The notes below the pieces were generated by a model. The model was given only the letters and a program-made list of their open reading frames with translations. It searched no databases and was not told where the DNA came from. From assembly GCF_007858475.1 (NCBI RefSeq), contig NZ_VIGX01000002.1:186001-250000 (forward strand): 64,000 nt of DNA, given 5' to 3'. Made by a program: the position numbers and the translations under genes. Below are positions 9,425-17,423 of the stretch, piece by piece (position 1 is the first letter of the stretch; each line of letters starts with the position of its first letter). The DNA is from Tsukamurella conjunctivitidis (GTDB lineage Bacteria; Actinomycetota; Actinomycetes; Mycobacteriales; Mycobacteriaceae).

Positions 9425-9480
9425 TCGGGTCCTCCTGCCCTACGCAGGCGATTCATGCCGCCGACGCCGGCAGGACCCGA
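9425..9480 (-). terminator. Hairpin after the Nudix gene
   Basis: TCGGGTCC (9425-9432) pairs perfectly with GGACCCGA (9473-9480). An overlapping TCCTGCC/GGCAGGA pairing is also possible. It lies just past the Nudix stop on the minus strand, so it probably ends that transcript. Confidence 0.4.
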
Positions 9481-9494
9481 TTTTCGGGACGCGG

Positions 9495-9971
9495 TCAGAG
9501 CCAGGCGGGGTGGGTGTCGCCGCGGAGCGCGGCGAGGCCCCGGTGCACCCGCTCGGTCTGCCGGGGCGACATCGTCGGCAGGGCCTGGGGGTGGAACCAG
9601 CCGACCTCGAGGGACTCGTCGTCGGCGACGTGCGCCTCGCCGGAGACGTACCGGCACAGGAACAGCATCGTGAGGTACTGCGCCGCATCGCCGTTCGGGT
9701 AGCGGACGGGCTCGTCGGTGCGCAGGGCGAGCAGGTCGATCACCGCGGCCTCCACGCCAGCCTCCTCCCGGATCTCGCGGACGATCGCCTCCGCGGGCTG
9801 TTCGCCGGGCTCGAGGATCCCCGCGATCGACGCCCACTCGCCGGTGTCGGCGCGCCGGCCGAGCAGGACCTCCCCGGCGTCGTTCACCACCACGGCCGCG
9901 ACGCCGGGCAGCCACAGCAGGTCGGTGCCGATCTTCTCGCGAATGCTGCGGACGTACTCCGGGATGGGCAT
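9495..9971 (-). CDS. Nudix hydrolase
   Basis: Protein of 158 aa hydrolysing a nucleoside diphosphate linked to some moiety X. The full Nudix box GX5EX7REUXEEXGU is present at residues 51-73, running from GILEPGEQ to REIREEAGV. An upstream strand VAAVVVNDAGEVLLGRRAD and a C-terminal ESLEVGWFHPQALP are typical of ADP-ribose/NADH-type or general housekeeping members. ATG at 9971 is 40 nt from the divergent serine hydrolase start, so they share a promoter region. The substrate is not predictable. Confidence 0.88.
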   Translation of the reverse strand: MPIPEYVRSIREKIGTDLLWLPGVAAVVVNDAGEVLLGRRADTGEWASIAGILEPGEQPAEAIVREIREEAGVEAAVIDLLALRTDEPVRYPNGDAAQYLTMLFLCRYVSGEAHVADDESLEVGWFHPQALPTMSPRQTERVHRGLAALRGDTHPAWL

Positions 9972-10011
9972 GCTTGTCAGGGTACGTAAGGATCCGACCC
10001 GGGAGGCGCCC

Positions 10012-11136
10012 GTGCTGCACGAACTGATCGAGCGGGAGATCGCACAGGGGCCGCTCCCCGGCGCCGTCGCGGCGTTCGACGATCCGTCGGGGGCCGAGGT
10101 CGCCGTCGGGGGTGAGCGGGCCCCGGGCGTGCCGATGACGCGCGACACCGTCTTCCGCATCGCGTCCATCGGCAAGCCGATCCTCGCCGCGGCCGCCCTG
10201 GTGCACGTCGAGCGCGGCACCGTCGGCATCGACGATCCGGTGACGCGCTGGCTGCCCGAGCTCGCCGAGCCGCGCGTCCTCCGCGACCCGAGCGGCCCGC
10301 TCGACGACACCGTGCCCGCCGTACGCCCGACCACCGTGCGGCACCTGCTCTCGTTCACCGGTGGGCTGGGCATGATCTCCGACTTCTCCGCGCCGCTGAT
10401 GGAGGCGCTGTTCGGGACGCTGCACCAGGGCCCCGCCGATCCGCTCGGCACGCCCCCGCCCGACGAGTGGATCGCGGCCGCCGCGCGCCTACCGCTCGCG
10501 CACCAGCCGGGAGAGGGATGGACCTACAACACCGGTGCCGACATCCTCGGTGTGCTGCTCGCCCGCGCGACGGGCGGCTCCCTCGGCGACGTTCTCGCCG
10601 ATGCGGTCCTCGCGCCACTGGGCATGTCCGACACCGCCTTCCAGGCGACCGGGTCGATGCCCTCCCGGCTGGGCGACGCCGTCATGACGACGCCGGAGGG
10701 CCTCGTGATCGTCGACCCCGCCGACGGCGCCTTCCTCTCCCCGCCGGTCTTCGAGTCCGGGGGAGGAGGGCTGCTCTCGACGCTCGACGACCTGCTCCGG
10801 TTCGGCCGGATGCTGCGCGGCCGAGGCGAATCCGACGGTGTGCGCGTGCTGAGTCCGGAGTCCGTCGCGGCGATGACCGCGGTGCAGGTACCGCCGCAGG
10901 AGGGGAACGTCTTCCTCGACGGTGCCGGGTGGGGCTACGGGGGCGGGGTCGACGTCGACCCCGTGCATCCGTGGAGCGTGCCCGGGCGGTACGGCTGGGT
11001 GGGCGGCTCCGGCACGGCGTTCTACTACTTCCCCGAGACCGGCCGGATCGCGGTGTGGCTCGGCCAGCTGCAGCTCGCGGGCCCGGCGGAGGGCGGGCCG
11101 ATCGAGCGGTTCTGCACGGCCGCGGTGGCGAATTGA
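10012..11136 (+). CDS. Serine hydrolase, class C beta-lactamase fold
   Basis: Protein of 374 aa of the penicillin-binding/beta-lactamase-like serine hydrolase family. The SxxK nucleophile motif is SIGK (Ser52-Lys55), the YxN motif is in GWTYNTGADILG, and a Gly-rich GGSGTAFYYFPE near the C-terminus stands for the KTG-equivalent strand. There is no signal peptide, so it is cytoplasmic and more likely an esterase or peptidase than an antibiotic-resistance lactamase. GTG at 10012 has GGGAGG 5 nt upstream. Its stop codon lies within the palindromic operator of the next gene. Confidence 0.82.
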   Translation: MLHELIEREIAQGPLPGAVAAFDDPSGAEVAVGGERAPGVPMTRDTVFRIASIGKPILAAAALVHVERGTVGIDDPVTRWLPELAEPRVLRDPSGPLDDTVPAVRPTTVRHLLSFTGGLGMISDFSAPLMEALFGTLHQGPADPLGTPPPDEWIAAAARLPLAHQPGEGWTYNTGADILGVLLARATGGSLGDVLADAVLAPLGMSDTAFQATGSMPSRLGDAVMTTPEGLVIVDPADGAFLSPPVFESGGGGLLSTLDDLLRFGRMLRGRGESDGVRVLSPESVAAMTAVQVPPQEGNVFLDGAGWGYGGGVDVDPVHPWSVPGRYGWVGGSGTAFYYFPETGRIAVWLGQLQLAGPAEGGPIERFCTAAVAN

Positions 11137-11153
11137 TACCCCTAGGGGGTATC
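11135..11153. promoter_or_regulatory. CsoR-type operator upstream of the copper chaperone
   Basis: GATACCCCTAGGGGGTATC is an almost perfect palindrome with the C-tract/G-tract centre and TA flanks typical of CsoR/RcnR-family operators. It overlaps the stop codon of the serine hydrolase and sits about 63 nt before the HMA-domain gene. Similar C-tract/G-tract palindromes flank the CstR-like cluster at 55.2 kb. Confidence 0.7.
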
Positions 11154-11215
11154 GTGGTGTCGACGGTGCGCGGGACCATGGAGGCCCCGGGGCCGTCCGA
11201 GACAAGGAGCGAGAA

Positions 11216-11422
11216 ATGGCAGTGGAGAGCACCTACACCGTGACCGGCATGACCTGCGGGCACTGCGCGTCCTCGGTACGCGAGGAGATCTCGGAGATCG
11301 GCGGCGTGACCGGTGTGGACGTGAACGTCGAGACCGGCGCCGTGACCGTCGCCAGCGAGGCGGAGCTGTCGCGCGACGCGGTCGAGGCCGCTGTCAAGGA
11401 GGCCGGCTACACGCTGGTCTGA
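11216..11422 (+). CDS. Heavy-metal-associated (HMA) domain protein, CopZ-like copper chaperone
   Basis: A single HMA domain of 68 aa with the metal motif GMTCGHC (Cys14, Cys17) and the full beta-alpha-beta-beta-alpha-beta length. It most likely binds Cu(I) in the cytoplasm and passes it to a P-type ATPase, which is not in this window. ATG at 11216 follows AAGGAG. The CsoR-type palindrome upstream predicts induction by copper. The nearest CsoR-family gene is 44 kb away and lacks a key copper ligand, so the true regulator is probably elsewhere. Confidence 0.9.
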   Translation: MAVESTYTVTGMTCGHCASSVREEISEIGGVTGVDVNVETGAVTVASEAELSRDAVEAAVKEAGYTLV

Positions 11423-11458
11423 GCGGTCCGCTTCCCGCGGATCGCCGCCCCGACCGGC

Positions 11459-11464
11459 TACGGT
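11459..11464 (+). promoter_or_regulatory. Leaderless-type -10 of the CYTH gene
   Basis: TACGGT followed by exactly 6 nt and the ATG at 11471; no Shine-Dalgarno is available at normal spacing. This predicts transcription starting at the A of the start codon. Confidence 0.5.
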
Positions 11465-11470
11465 GGGGGC

Positions 11471-12094
11471 ATGTCTGAGCAGGGTTTCGGGGACTTCGAG
11501 TTCGAGCGCAAGTTCTTCGTGCGCGAGGTCCCCGAGGCCGCTGCTCTCGACCCCGCGCCCACGCTGATCGTGCAGGCGTATCTTTTCGCCGCCGACGGCT
11601 ACGCCGTCCGGGTGCGCGTGCAGGGGCCGGCCCCGTCGGAGCTCATCGACGATCCGGGTGCGCTCGTCGACGCCCTCGACGGCGTGACCACCGGCACCAT
11701 GACGGCCAAGGGGCCCGCCGTGAGCGGCACCCGGTACGAGGCCGAACGCGAGCTCGACGCCCTGGTCGCGGGTCAGATCGTGCGCCGCGCCGAGCATGTC
11801 GTCGCCAAGGTGCGCTACTCGATGTGGCTCGGCGAGGACGGCTGGATCATCGACGACTTCCTGGGCGCCAACGCCCCGCTGGTGATGGCGGAGGTCGAGC
11901 GCGGCGGGCCCGTCGTGGACCTCGCGATCCCCGACTTCTGCGCCACCGAGGTCTCCGAGGACGACCGCTTCCGCAACGAGTACCTCGCGCACGTTCCCTT
12001 CGGCGGCTGGGCCGAGGCCTACGCCCGTGAACTCGCCCTCCTGGGGCCGCGCTTCGTGCACAGCCTGGGCGAGAACCGCCTCGGCGGCGTGTGA
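11471..12094 (+). CDS. CYTH domain protein (triphosphate tunnel metalloenzyme)
   Basis: Protein of 207 aa with the N-terminal signature ExExK (EFERKFF; Glu10, Glu12, Lys14) that defines CYTH proteins. Alternating charged strands follow, such as YAVRVRVQG, MTAKGPAVSGTRYEAERELD, VAKVRYSMW and MAEVERGGP. Family members hydrolyse inorganic triphosphate or thiamine triphosphate, or in rare cases act as class IV adenylyl cyclases. Without a CHAD domain, a triphosphatase is most likely. The next gene starts inside its stop (GTGA). Confidence 0.85.
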   Translation: MSEQGFGDFEFERKFFVREVPEAAALDPAPTLIVQAYLFAADGYAVRVRVQGPAPSELIDDPGALVDALDGVTTGTMTAKGPAVSGTRYEAERELDALVAGQIVRRAEHVVAKVRYSMWLGEDGWIIDDFLGANAPLVMAEVERGGPVVDLAIPDFCATEVSEDDRFRNEYLAHVPFGGWAEAYARELALLGPRFVHSLGENRLGGV

Positions 12095-12816
12095 CCACGT
12101 CGCAGACCGACGGAGTGACCGTCGCCGTCGTCCAGTTCGTCGCGTCTGTCGGTGATGTTTCCGGCAACATCGCTCGGAGCGAGTGGATCGCGCGCGAGGC
12201 GATCGCCGGCGGTGCGCACCTCATCGTCTTCCCCGAGCTCTCGCTCACCGGCTACCATCTCGACCTCGCCGACGACGAGTGGTTCGTACCGGGCGACGAC
12301 CGGCTGCTCGGACTGCGCCGCGAGGCCGCTGATGCGGGCGCTCTGGTCGTGGTGGGTGCGCCCGTGATATACCGCGGCACAAGGCATCTCTCATCTCTCG
12401 TTCTCGGCGGGCCTTCAGATGTGGTCGCGGCGAAGACACACCTGCATGGCGGCGAGGTGGACGTCTTCGTTGCGGCGGAGGAGGTCGTGGTCGCGCCGCT
12501 TCGGGGCCGGAAGCTCGGATTCGCGGTCTGCCTGGACACCGCCTTCGGTTCCCACGCCGACGCGGTCCGAGCGGTGGGGGCGGACGCCTACATCGCATCG
12601 GTGCTGTACACGCAGGGCGAGGAGGAGAAGCACGACGCGCGGATGGCGCGCCGGGCGCGGGACACGGGGATGGCCGTCGTATCGGCGAACCTCGGCGGCC
12701 TCCCGAACGGAGCCCGGTCGGCGGGCCGCTCGGGAGTGTGGACCTCGGCGGGGCTGCCGGTCGCCTCCGCTGCTGGGCGGGGCGACGAGGTCGTCCTCGC
12801 GGCGCTGCCCCACTAG
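12091..12816 (+). CDS. Carbon-nitrogen hydrolase (nitrilase superfamily)
   Basis: Protein of 241 aa with the full nitrilase triad: Glu49 in HLIVFPELSLTGY, Lys115 in VAAKTHL, and Cys147 in GFAVCLDTAFG. It hydrolyses an amide or nitrile in the cytoplasm; the substrate is unknown. GTG at 12091 overlaps the CYTH stop as GTGA, so the two genes are coupled. Base composition dips around 12360-12480 compared with neighbours. The C-terminal part is short for the family (often 260-280 aa) but the core is complete. Confidence 0.85.
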   Translation: MTTSQTDGVTVAVVQFVASVGDVSGNIARSEWIAREAIAGGAHLIVFPELSLTGYHLDLADDEWFVPGDDRLLGLRREAADAGALVVVGAPVIYRGTRHLSSLVLGGPSDVVAAKTHLHGGEVDVFVAAEEVVVAPLRGRKLGFAVCLDTAFGSHADAVRAVGADAYIASVLYTQGEEEKHDARMARRARDTGMAVVSANLGGLPNGARSAGRSGVWTSAGLPVASAAGRGDEVVLAALPH

Positions 12817-12858
12817 CGGTCCTTTCCCGGGGTGATCGGGATCTCCTTCCCGGGGCGG

Positions 12859-12903
12859 TTGACGCGACGTGTATTAACACTGTTAACTTAACGTCGTTAA
12901 TAC
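12859..12903 (+). promoter_or_regulatory. MMPL/TetR promoter with tandem TTAAC-N3-GTTAA operators
   Basis: A -35-like TTGACG (12859-12864) is followed by two adjacent dyads TTAAC-N3-GTTAA at 12874-12886 and 12888-12900. The block is bordered by GTATTAAC and its complement GTTAATAC (12871-12878, 12896-12903). A -10 falls inside the dyads. The TetR encoded at 15094 is the natural candidate to bind here and repress. Confidence 0.65.
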
Positions 12904-12922
12904 AACCGGAAGGGGATGCACG

Positions 12923-15088
12923 ATGATCGACGCACTCACCCGCTTCGTCGCGCGCCGTGCGAAGGCCGTGCTGCTGCTCGCCGTGATCCTGTTGGCAGGC
13001 CTCGGGCTCGCGGGCGCCGGCGTCGCCGACAAGCTGCAGGCCGGCGGCTACGTCGACCCGCAGGCCGAGGCGATGCAGACCTACAACCGCATGGCCGACG
13101 ACTTCCATCGCGGCGGCCTGCCGCTGGTCCTCGCCGTCTCCGTCCCCGAGGGGCAGGAGGCGGCCGCCGGTGCGTACGGCCGCGGCCTCGTCGACCGGCT
13201 CAAGGCCGACGGCCGCGTCGAGAGCGTCGTCGACGGCTTCAGTACGCCCACCCCCATGCTGGTCAGCGAGGACAAGCGCACCGCGCTCATCGTCGCCGCG
13301 ATCGCGGGCGGCGAATCGCAGGCCCCGCTCAACGCGAAGGCCATCGTCGGCGAGCTGCCGTCGCCGCCGTCGCCGGTCACGGTGACCGCCGGCGGCCAGG
13401 CGTACAGCTACGCGCAGATCAACGACCAGTCCTCGCGCGACCTGCTGATCGCGGAGGCCGTCGCCATCCCCATCACCTTCCTCGTGCTGGTGTGGGTCTT
13501 CGGCGGCCTGGTGGCGGCGGCGATCCCGGTGCTCATCGGCATCGCGGCGATCATCGCGACCACCGGCATCCTGCGCGCCTTCACCGCGTTCACCGACGTC
13601 TCGATCTTCGCGCTGAACCTCACCACGGCCATGGGGCTGGCCCTCGCGATCGACTACACGCTGCTGGTGATCTCCCGCTACCGCGAGGAGGTCGCGGCGG
13701 GCGCGGACAGGCCGGAAGCCCTGCGCCGCACCATGAACACCGCCGGCCGCACCGTGCTGTTCTCGGCCGTGATCGTGGGCCTCTCGCTGGCCGCCATGGC
13801 CATCTTCCCGATGTACTTCCTGCGGTCCTTCGCGTACGCCGGCGTGGCCGTGGTCGCCTTCGCCGCGCTGGCCACGCTGGTGCTGACGCCCGCGATCCTC
13901 ACGGTGCTCGGCGATCGCGTGGACGCCCTGACGATCGGCCGGCGCGGCGAGGAGACGGCGCCGCAGGACAGCCTGTTCTACCGCTTCACCCGGGGCGTGC
14001 TGCGCCGCGCCGTGCCCATCGGCCTCGCTCTCATCGCGCTCCTACTGATCCTCGGGTCTCCTTTCCTCAGTATCCATTTCGGCTTCCCCGACGACCGGGT
14101 GCTGCCGAAGACCGCGACCTCGCACCAGGTGGGCGACACCATCCGCTCGGACTTCGCCGAGGACGCCTCCGGGCAGGTCAGTGTGGTCCTCACCGAGACG
14201 GTCGACGACGGTGCGGTGGCCGACTACGCCGTGCGTCTCTCGCAGGTCCCGGACACCGGGGCGGTGGTGGCCCCGTCGGGCACGTACTTCGGCGGGCAGC
14301 GTGTCGCCGAGGGCGACCCGACGGCCCGCGCGGCGAACGGCACTGCGCTGCTGCTGGTCTCGTCGAAGCTCGACCCGCTCTCGACCGCGGCCTCCGACCA
14401 GCTCGACCGCCTGCGCGGGGTGGCGGCGCCCGCGCCGCCGTCGTTCGGCGGCTCCGCGCAGCTCAACCGCGACTCGGTCGAGTCGATCCTGGACACGCTG
14501 CCGACCGTGCTCATCGTGATCGCGGTGACCACCTTCATCCTGCTGTTCCTGCTCACCGGCAGCCTGGTCCTGCCGCTCAAAGCACTGGTGATGAACGTGA
14601 TCTCACTCTCCGCCGTGTTCGGCGCGCTGGTCGCGATCTTCCAGTGGGGCTGGCTCGGCGGACTCGACACGACGGTGACCGGCGCGATCATCGCCAACAT
14701 GCCGGTTCTGATGTTCTGCATCGCCTTCGGCCTGTCGATGGACTACGAGGTCTTCCTGCTCTCCCGGATCAAGGAGTTCTGGGACCACTCGGAGACCAAG
14801 GATCACGCCGCCAACGACGAGGCCGTCGCCATGGGCATCACCCGCACCGGCCGCGTCGTGACCGCCGCGGCGTTGCTGATGGCGATCGTCTTCGCCGCCA
14901 TCGGTTTCGCCGGCGTCTCCTTCATGAAGATGTTCGGCGTGGGCATGATGATCGCGGTGCTGCTCGACGCCACGCTGATCCGCATGCTGCTCGTGCCCGC
15001 CTTCATGCGGGTGGCGGGTGTGTGGAACTGGTGGGCGCCCGCGCCGATGAAGCGGCTGTACGACCGCGTCGGTCTGCGAGAATCGTAG
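12923..15088 (+). CDS. MMPL family RND-type transporter
   Basis: Inner-membrane transporter of 721 aa with two repeats of six transmembrane helices: a first helix at about residues 15-35, an external loop, five clustered helices at about 170-335, a helix near 365, a second loop, and five clustered helices from about 530. Conserved MMPL segments include LTTAMGLALAIDYTLLVISR and the second-half CIAFGLSMDYEVFLLSRI, each with the charged Asp-Tyr pair used for proton coupling. It probably exports a lipid or a toxic small molecule. It lies next to its likely TetR regulator, 5 nt downstream, and an operator-rich promoter. Confidence 0.92.
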   Translation: MIDALTRFVARRAKAVLLLAVILLAGLGLAGAGVADKLQAGGYVDPQAEAMQTYNRMADDFHRGGLPLVLAVSVPEGQEAAAGAYGRGLVDRLKADGRVESVVDGFSTPTPMLVSEDKRTALIVAAIAGGESQAPLNAKAIVGELPSPPSPVTVTAGGQAYSYAQINDQSSRDLLIAEAVAIPITFLVLVWVFGGLVAAAIPVLIGIAAIIATTGILRAFTAFTDVSIFALNLTTAMGLALAIDYTLLVISRYREEVAAGADRPEALRRTMNTAGRTVLFSAVIVGLSLAAMAIFPMYFLRSFAYAGVAVVAFAALATLVLTPAILTVLGDRVDALTIGRRGEETAPQDSLFYRFTRGVLRRAVPIGLALIALLLILGSPFLSIHFGFPDDRVLPKTATSHQVGDTIRSDFAEDASGQVSVVLTETVDDGAVADYAVRLSQVPDTGAVVAPSGTYFGGQRVAEGDPTARAANGTALLLVSSKLDPLSTAASDQLDRLRGVAAPAPPSFGGSAQLNRDSVESILDTLPTVLIVIAVTTFILLFLLTGSLVLPLKALVMNVISLSAVFGALVAIFQWGWLGGLDTTVTGAIIANMPVLMFCIAFGLSMDYEVFLLSRIKEFWDHSETKDHAANDEAVAMGITRTGRVVTAAALLMAIVFAAIGFAGVSFMKMFGVGMMIAVLLDATLIRMLLVPAFMRVAGVWNWWAPAPMKRLYDRVGLRES

Positions 15089-15093
15089 GCACT

Positions 15094-15771
15094 ATGGAGC
15101 AGGGACGGCGGCGGCGCAACAAGCGCGGCGACGGGGAGCGGCTGGCGGCCGACATCCTCGACGCCGCCACCGATCTGCTCATCGAGACCGGCAGCGCCGA
15201 GGCGGTCTCGATCCGCGCGGTGGCGCAGCGCGCGGGGGTCACGCCCCCGTCGATCTACCTGCACTACCCCGACAAGGACGCCCTCCTTACCGCTGTCGTC
15301 GCACGGTATCTCGGCCAGCTCGACGACGCGCTGGCCGAGGCCGAGGCGGGGGCGCCGACCCCGCTCGATGCGGCACGGGCCCAGGGGCTCGCCTTCGTGC
15401 GGTTCGCGCTCGCCACACCCGAGCTGTACCGCCTCGCCACGATGACCCCGTCCGATGCGGCTTCCGACGTCGATATGGTCCTGAACACCGCCGCGTTCAC
15501 CCACCTCGAGCAGAACGTGCGAGACCTCCAGAGCGAGGGCTACTACCCGCCCGGCGACCCGCGGCCGATCGCGCTGCGGATGCTGACGATCGTGCACGGC
15601 GTCGCGTCGCTGCTCGTCGCCAAGCCCTTCCTGCCGTGGGGCGATCCGATGGAGTACGCCGACCGGGTGATCAGCGGGGCCTGCCTCGGGATCGCCCTGA
15701 CCGCGGGCATGGACACCCTGCCCGACGGTGCCGAGGCCCTCCGCATGGTCCGGGAGCTCCGCGCCGACTGA
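15094..15771 (+). CDS. TetR family regulator
   Basis: Protein of 225 aa. The N-terminal HTH is clear: ILDAATDLLIETGSAEAVSI, then RAVAQRAGVTPPSIYLHYPD and a KDALLTAVV helix. The C-terminal ligand domain contains the pattern of the TetR_C_13/WHG-like group (LAFVRFALATPELYRLA). ATG at 15094 follows the MMPL stop by 5 nt, so the regulator is the second gene of the operon it most likely represses through the dyads at 12874-12900. The inducing ligand is presumably an MMPL substrate. Confidence 0.9.
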   Translation: MEQGRRRRNKRGDGERLAADILDAATDLLIETGSAEAVSIRAVAQRAGVTPPSIYLHYPDKDALLTAVVARYLGQLDDALAEAEAGAPTPLDAARAQGLAFVRFALATPELYRLATMTPSDAASDVDMVLNTAAFTHLEQNVRDLQSEGYYPPGDPRPIALRMLTIVHGVASLLVAKPFLPWGDPMEYADRVISGACLGIALTAGMDTLPDGAEALRMVRELRAD

Positions 15772-15825
15772 TCCGCGCCCCCGGCGCCGAGTGCCGTCAC
15801 CAGGTCTTTCGTGACTGCAAGAGCC

Positions 15826-15856
15826 TTGACAACATTTTGTATAGACAGCACTATAC
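15826..15856 (+). promoter_or_regulatory. NCS1 permease promoter with GTATAG-N6-CTATAC dyad
   Basis: TTGACA at 15826-15831 is a perfect -35. ACTATA (15850-15855) at 18-nt spacing is a plausible -10. The perfect dyad GTATAG-N6-CTATAC (15839-15844, 15851-15856) covers the -10. This geometry predicts a repressor, possibly of GntR type; none is encoded beside it. Confidence 0.6.
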
Positions 15857-15921
15857 GAATGTCCCGGGGTGACCCGCGTCACTGCACAGCGCAGTTCCCG
15901 CTGGAGAACGAAGGACCCCCG

Positions 15922-17334
15922 ATGCCGACGACCACCGCCAAGGCGCCGCTGCGGGAACGCCGCACGATCGACGTCGTGCCCGATGCGGAGCGGCACGGCA
16001 CGCCGCGCAGTCAGTTCACGCTGTGGTTCGGCGCCAACCTCCAGATCACCGCCATCGTCGACGGTGCCCTCGCCGTCGTCTTCGGCGCGGACGCGGTGTG
16101 GGCGATCGTCGGCGTCCTGATCGGCAACGTGCTCGGGGGCGCCGTGATGGCGCTGCACGCCGCACAGGGCCCGCGGCTGGGGCTTCCGCAGATGATCTCC
16201 AGCAGGGCGCAGTTCGGGGTCAAGGGCGCCGCGGTGCCGCTGGTGCTGGTGATCCTCATGTATCTCGGGTTCGCGGCCACCGGGACGGTGCTCTCCGGGC
16301 AGGCGATCAACCGGCTGATCGGGGTGGACGAGCCGGCCGTGGGGATCGTGATCTTCGGGGCTCTCACCGCGGTCGTCGCGGTGGTCGGCTACCGGCTCAT
16401 CCACATCGTCGGACGGATCGCGACGGTGGTCGGGATCGTCGGCATCGGATACCTGATGGTGCGACTGTGCTCCGCGTACGACGTCGGCGCAGTGGTGGGG
16501 GTCAAGGGCTTCGACGTCGTGACCTTCCTCCTCGCGATCTCCCTCGGAGCGGGCTGGCAGCTGACGTTCGGCCCGTACGTCGCGGACTACTCGCGGTACC
16601 TGCCGCGGTCGACTCCGGAGCGGACCACCTTCTGGGCGACCTTCGCGGGCAGCGTGATCGGCTCGCAGATCTCGATGACCTTCGGTGCCCTCGTCGCCGC
16701 CTGCGCGTCGAAGGCGTTCCTGAGCAACCAGGTCGGATTCCTGGGCGACCTCGCGGGGCCGGCGGCGGCCGCCGCCGTCGTGTACTCGGTGATCGTGGTG
16801 GGCAAGCTGACGGTCAACGTCCTCAACGCCTACGGCGGGTTCATGTCGGTCCTCACCACGGTCACGGCCTTCGGCGGCGGTTCGCGGATCTCCGCTCTCG
16901 CCCGCACGCTGTACATCGTGGGCTTCGTCGCCGTTTCCGTGATCATCGCGATCGCGGCGAGCGCGGACTTCCTGGAGAACTTCAAGAACTTCGTCCTGGT
17001 GCTGCTCATGGTGTTCACGCCGTGGAGCGCGATCAACCTGATCGACTACTACGTGATCTCGCGGGAGCGCATCGACATCCCGGCGTTGTACGACCCGGCC
17101 GGGCGGTACGGGGCGTGGCAATGGGCCGCGCTGGCCGCCTACGCCGCGGGCATCGTCATCCAGATCCCGTTCCTCGCGCAGAAGTTGTACACCGGACCGA
17201 TCACCGGTCTGCTCGGCGGCGCGGACATCTCGTGGATCGTCGGACTCCTCGGGACCGCGGCGATCTACTACCCGCTCGCCAAGCGCACGTCCCGCGCGCC
17301 GGACGCGATGATCTACGCCTCCGCCGAGGCCTGA
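15922..17334 (+). CDS. NCS1 family purine-cytosine permease
   Basis: Integral membrane transporter of 470 aa with about 12 predicted transmembrane helices. Family landmarks are the N-terminal FTLWFGANLQITAIVDGALA, the G-rich GVLIGNVLGGAVMALHAAQG, and LPQMISSRAQFGVKGAAVPL. It imports a nucleobase, hydantoin or a related compound with H+ or Na+. ATG at 15922 has GAAGGA upstream and gives a normal N-terminus; a longer open frame from 15811 runs through the promoter and is rejected. It is monocistronic, between a TetR gene and metNIQ. Confidence 0.9.
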   Translation: MPTTTAKAPLRERRTIDVVPDAERHGTPRSQFTLWFGANLQITAIVDGALAVVFGADAVWAIVGVLIGNVLGGAVMALHAAQGPRLGLPQMISSRAQFGVKGAAVPLVLVILMYLGFAATGTVLSGQAINRLIGVDEPAVGIVIFGALTAVVAVVGYRLIHIVGRIATVVGIVGIGYLMVRLCSAYDVGAVVGVKGFDVVTFLLAISLGAGWQLTFGPYVADYSRYLPRSTPERTTFWATFAGSVIGSQISMTFGALVAACASKAFLSNQVGFLGDLAGPAAAAAVVYSVIVVGKLTVNVLNAYGGFMSVLTTVTAFGGGSRISALARTLYIVGFVAVSVIIAIAASADFLENFKNFVLVLLMVFTPWSAINLIDYYVISRERIDIPALYDPAGRYGAWQWAALAAYAAGIVIQIPFLAQKLYTGPITGLLGGADISWIVGLLGTAAIYYPLAKRTSRAPDAMIYASAEA

Positions 17335-17423
17335 TCCGGCGCACCCCCGAATCAGGCTGACCGCAACCGCTGCGCCCGGGGCCGCCGTGCCGCACTGTGT
17401 TCCTCACATCGCGAGGAGGACAG

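Noticed and set aside
12825-12857. Direct repeat TTCCCGGGG before the MMPL promoter
   Set aside because: Two 9-nt GC-rich copies 24 nt apart can arise by chance; no relation to the promoter or operator.
17335-17423. SAM-type riboswitch before metN
   Set aside because: Only 89 nt, no S-box-like conserved helices; a weak 5-bp stem at the Shine-Dalgarno is all that is seen.
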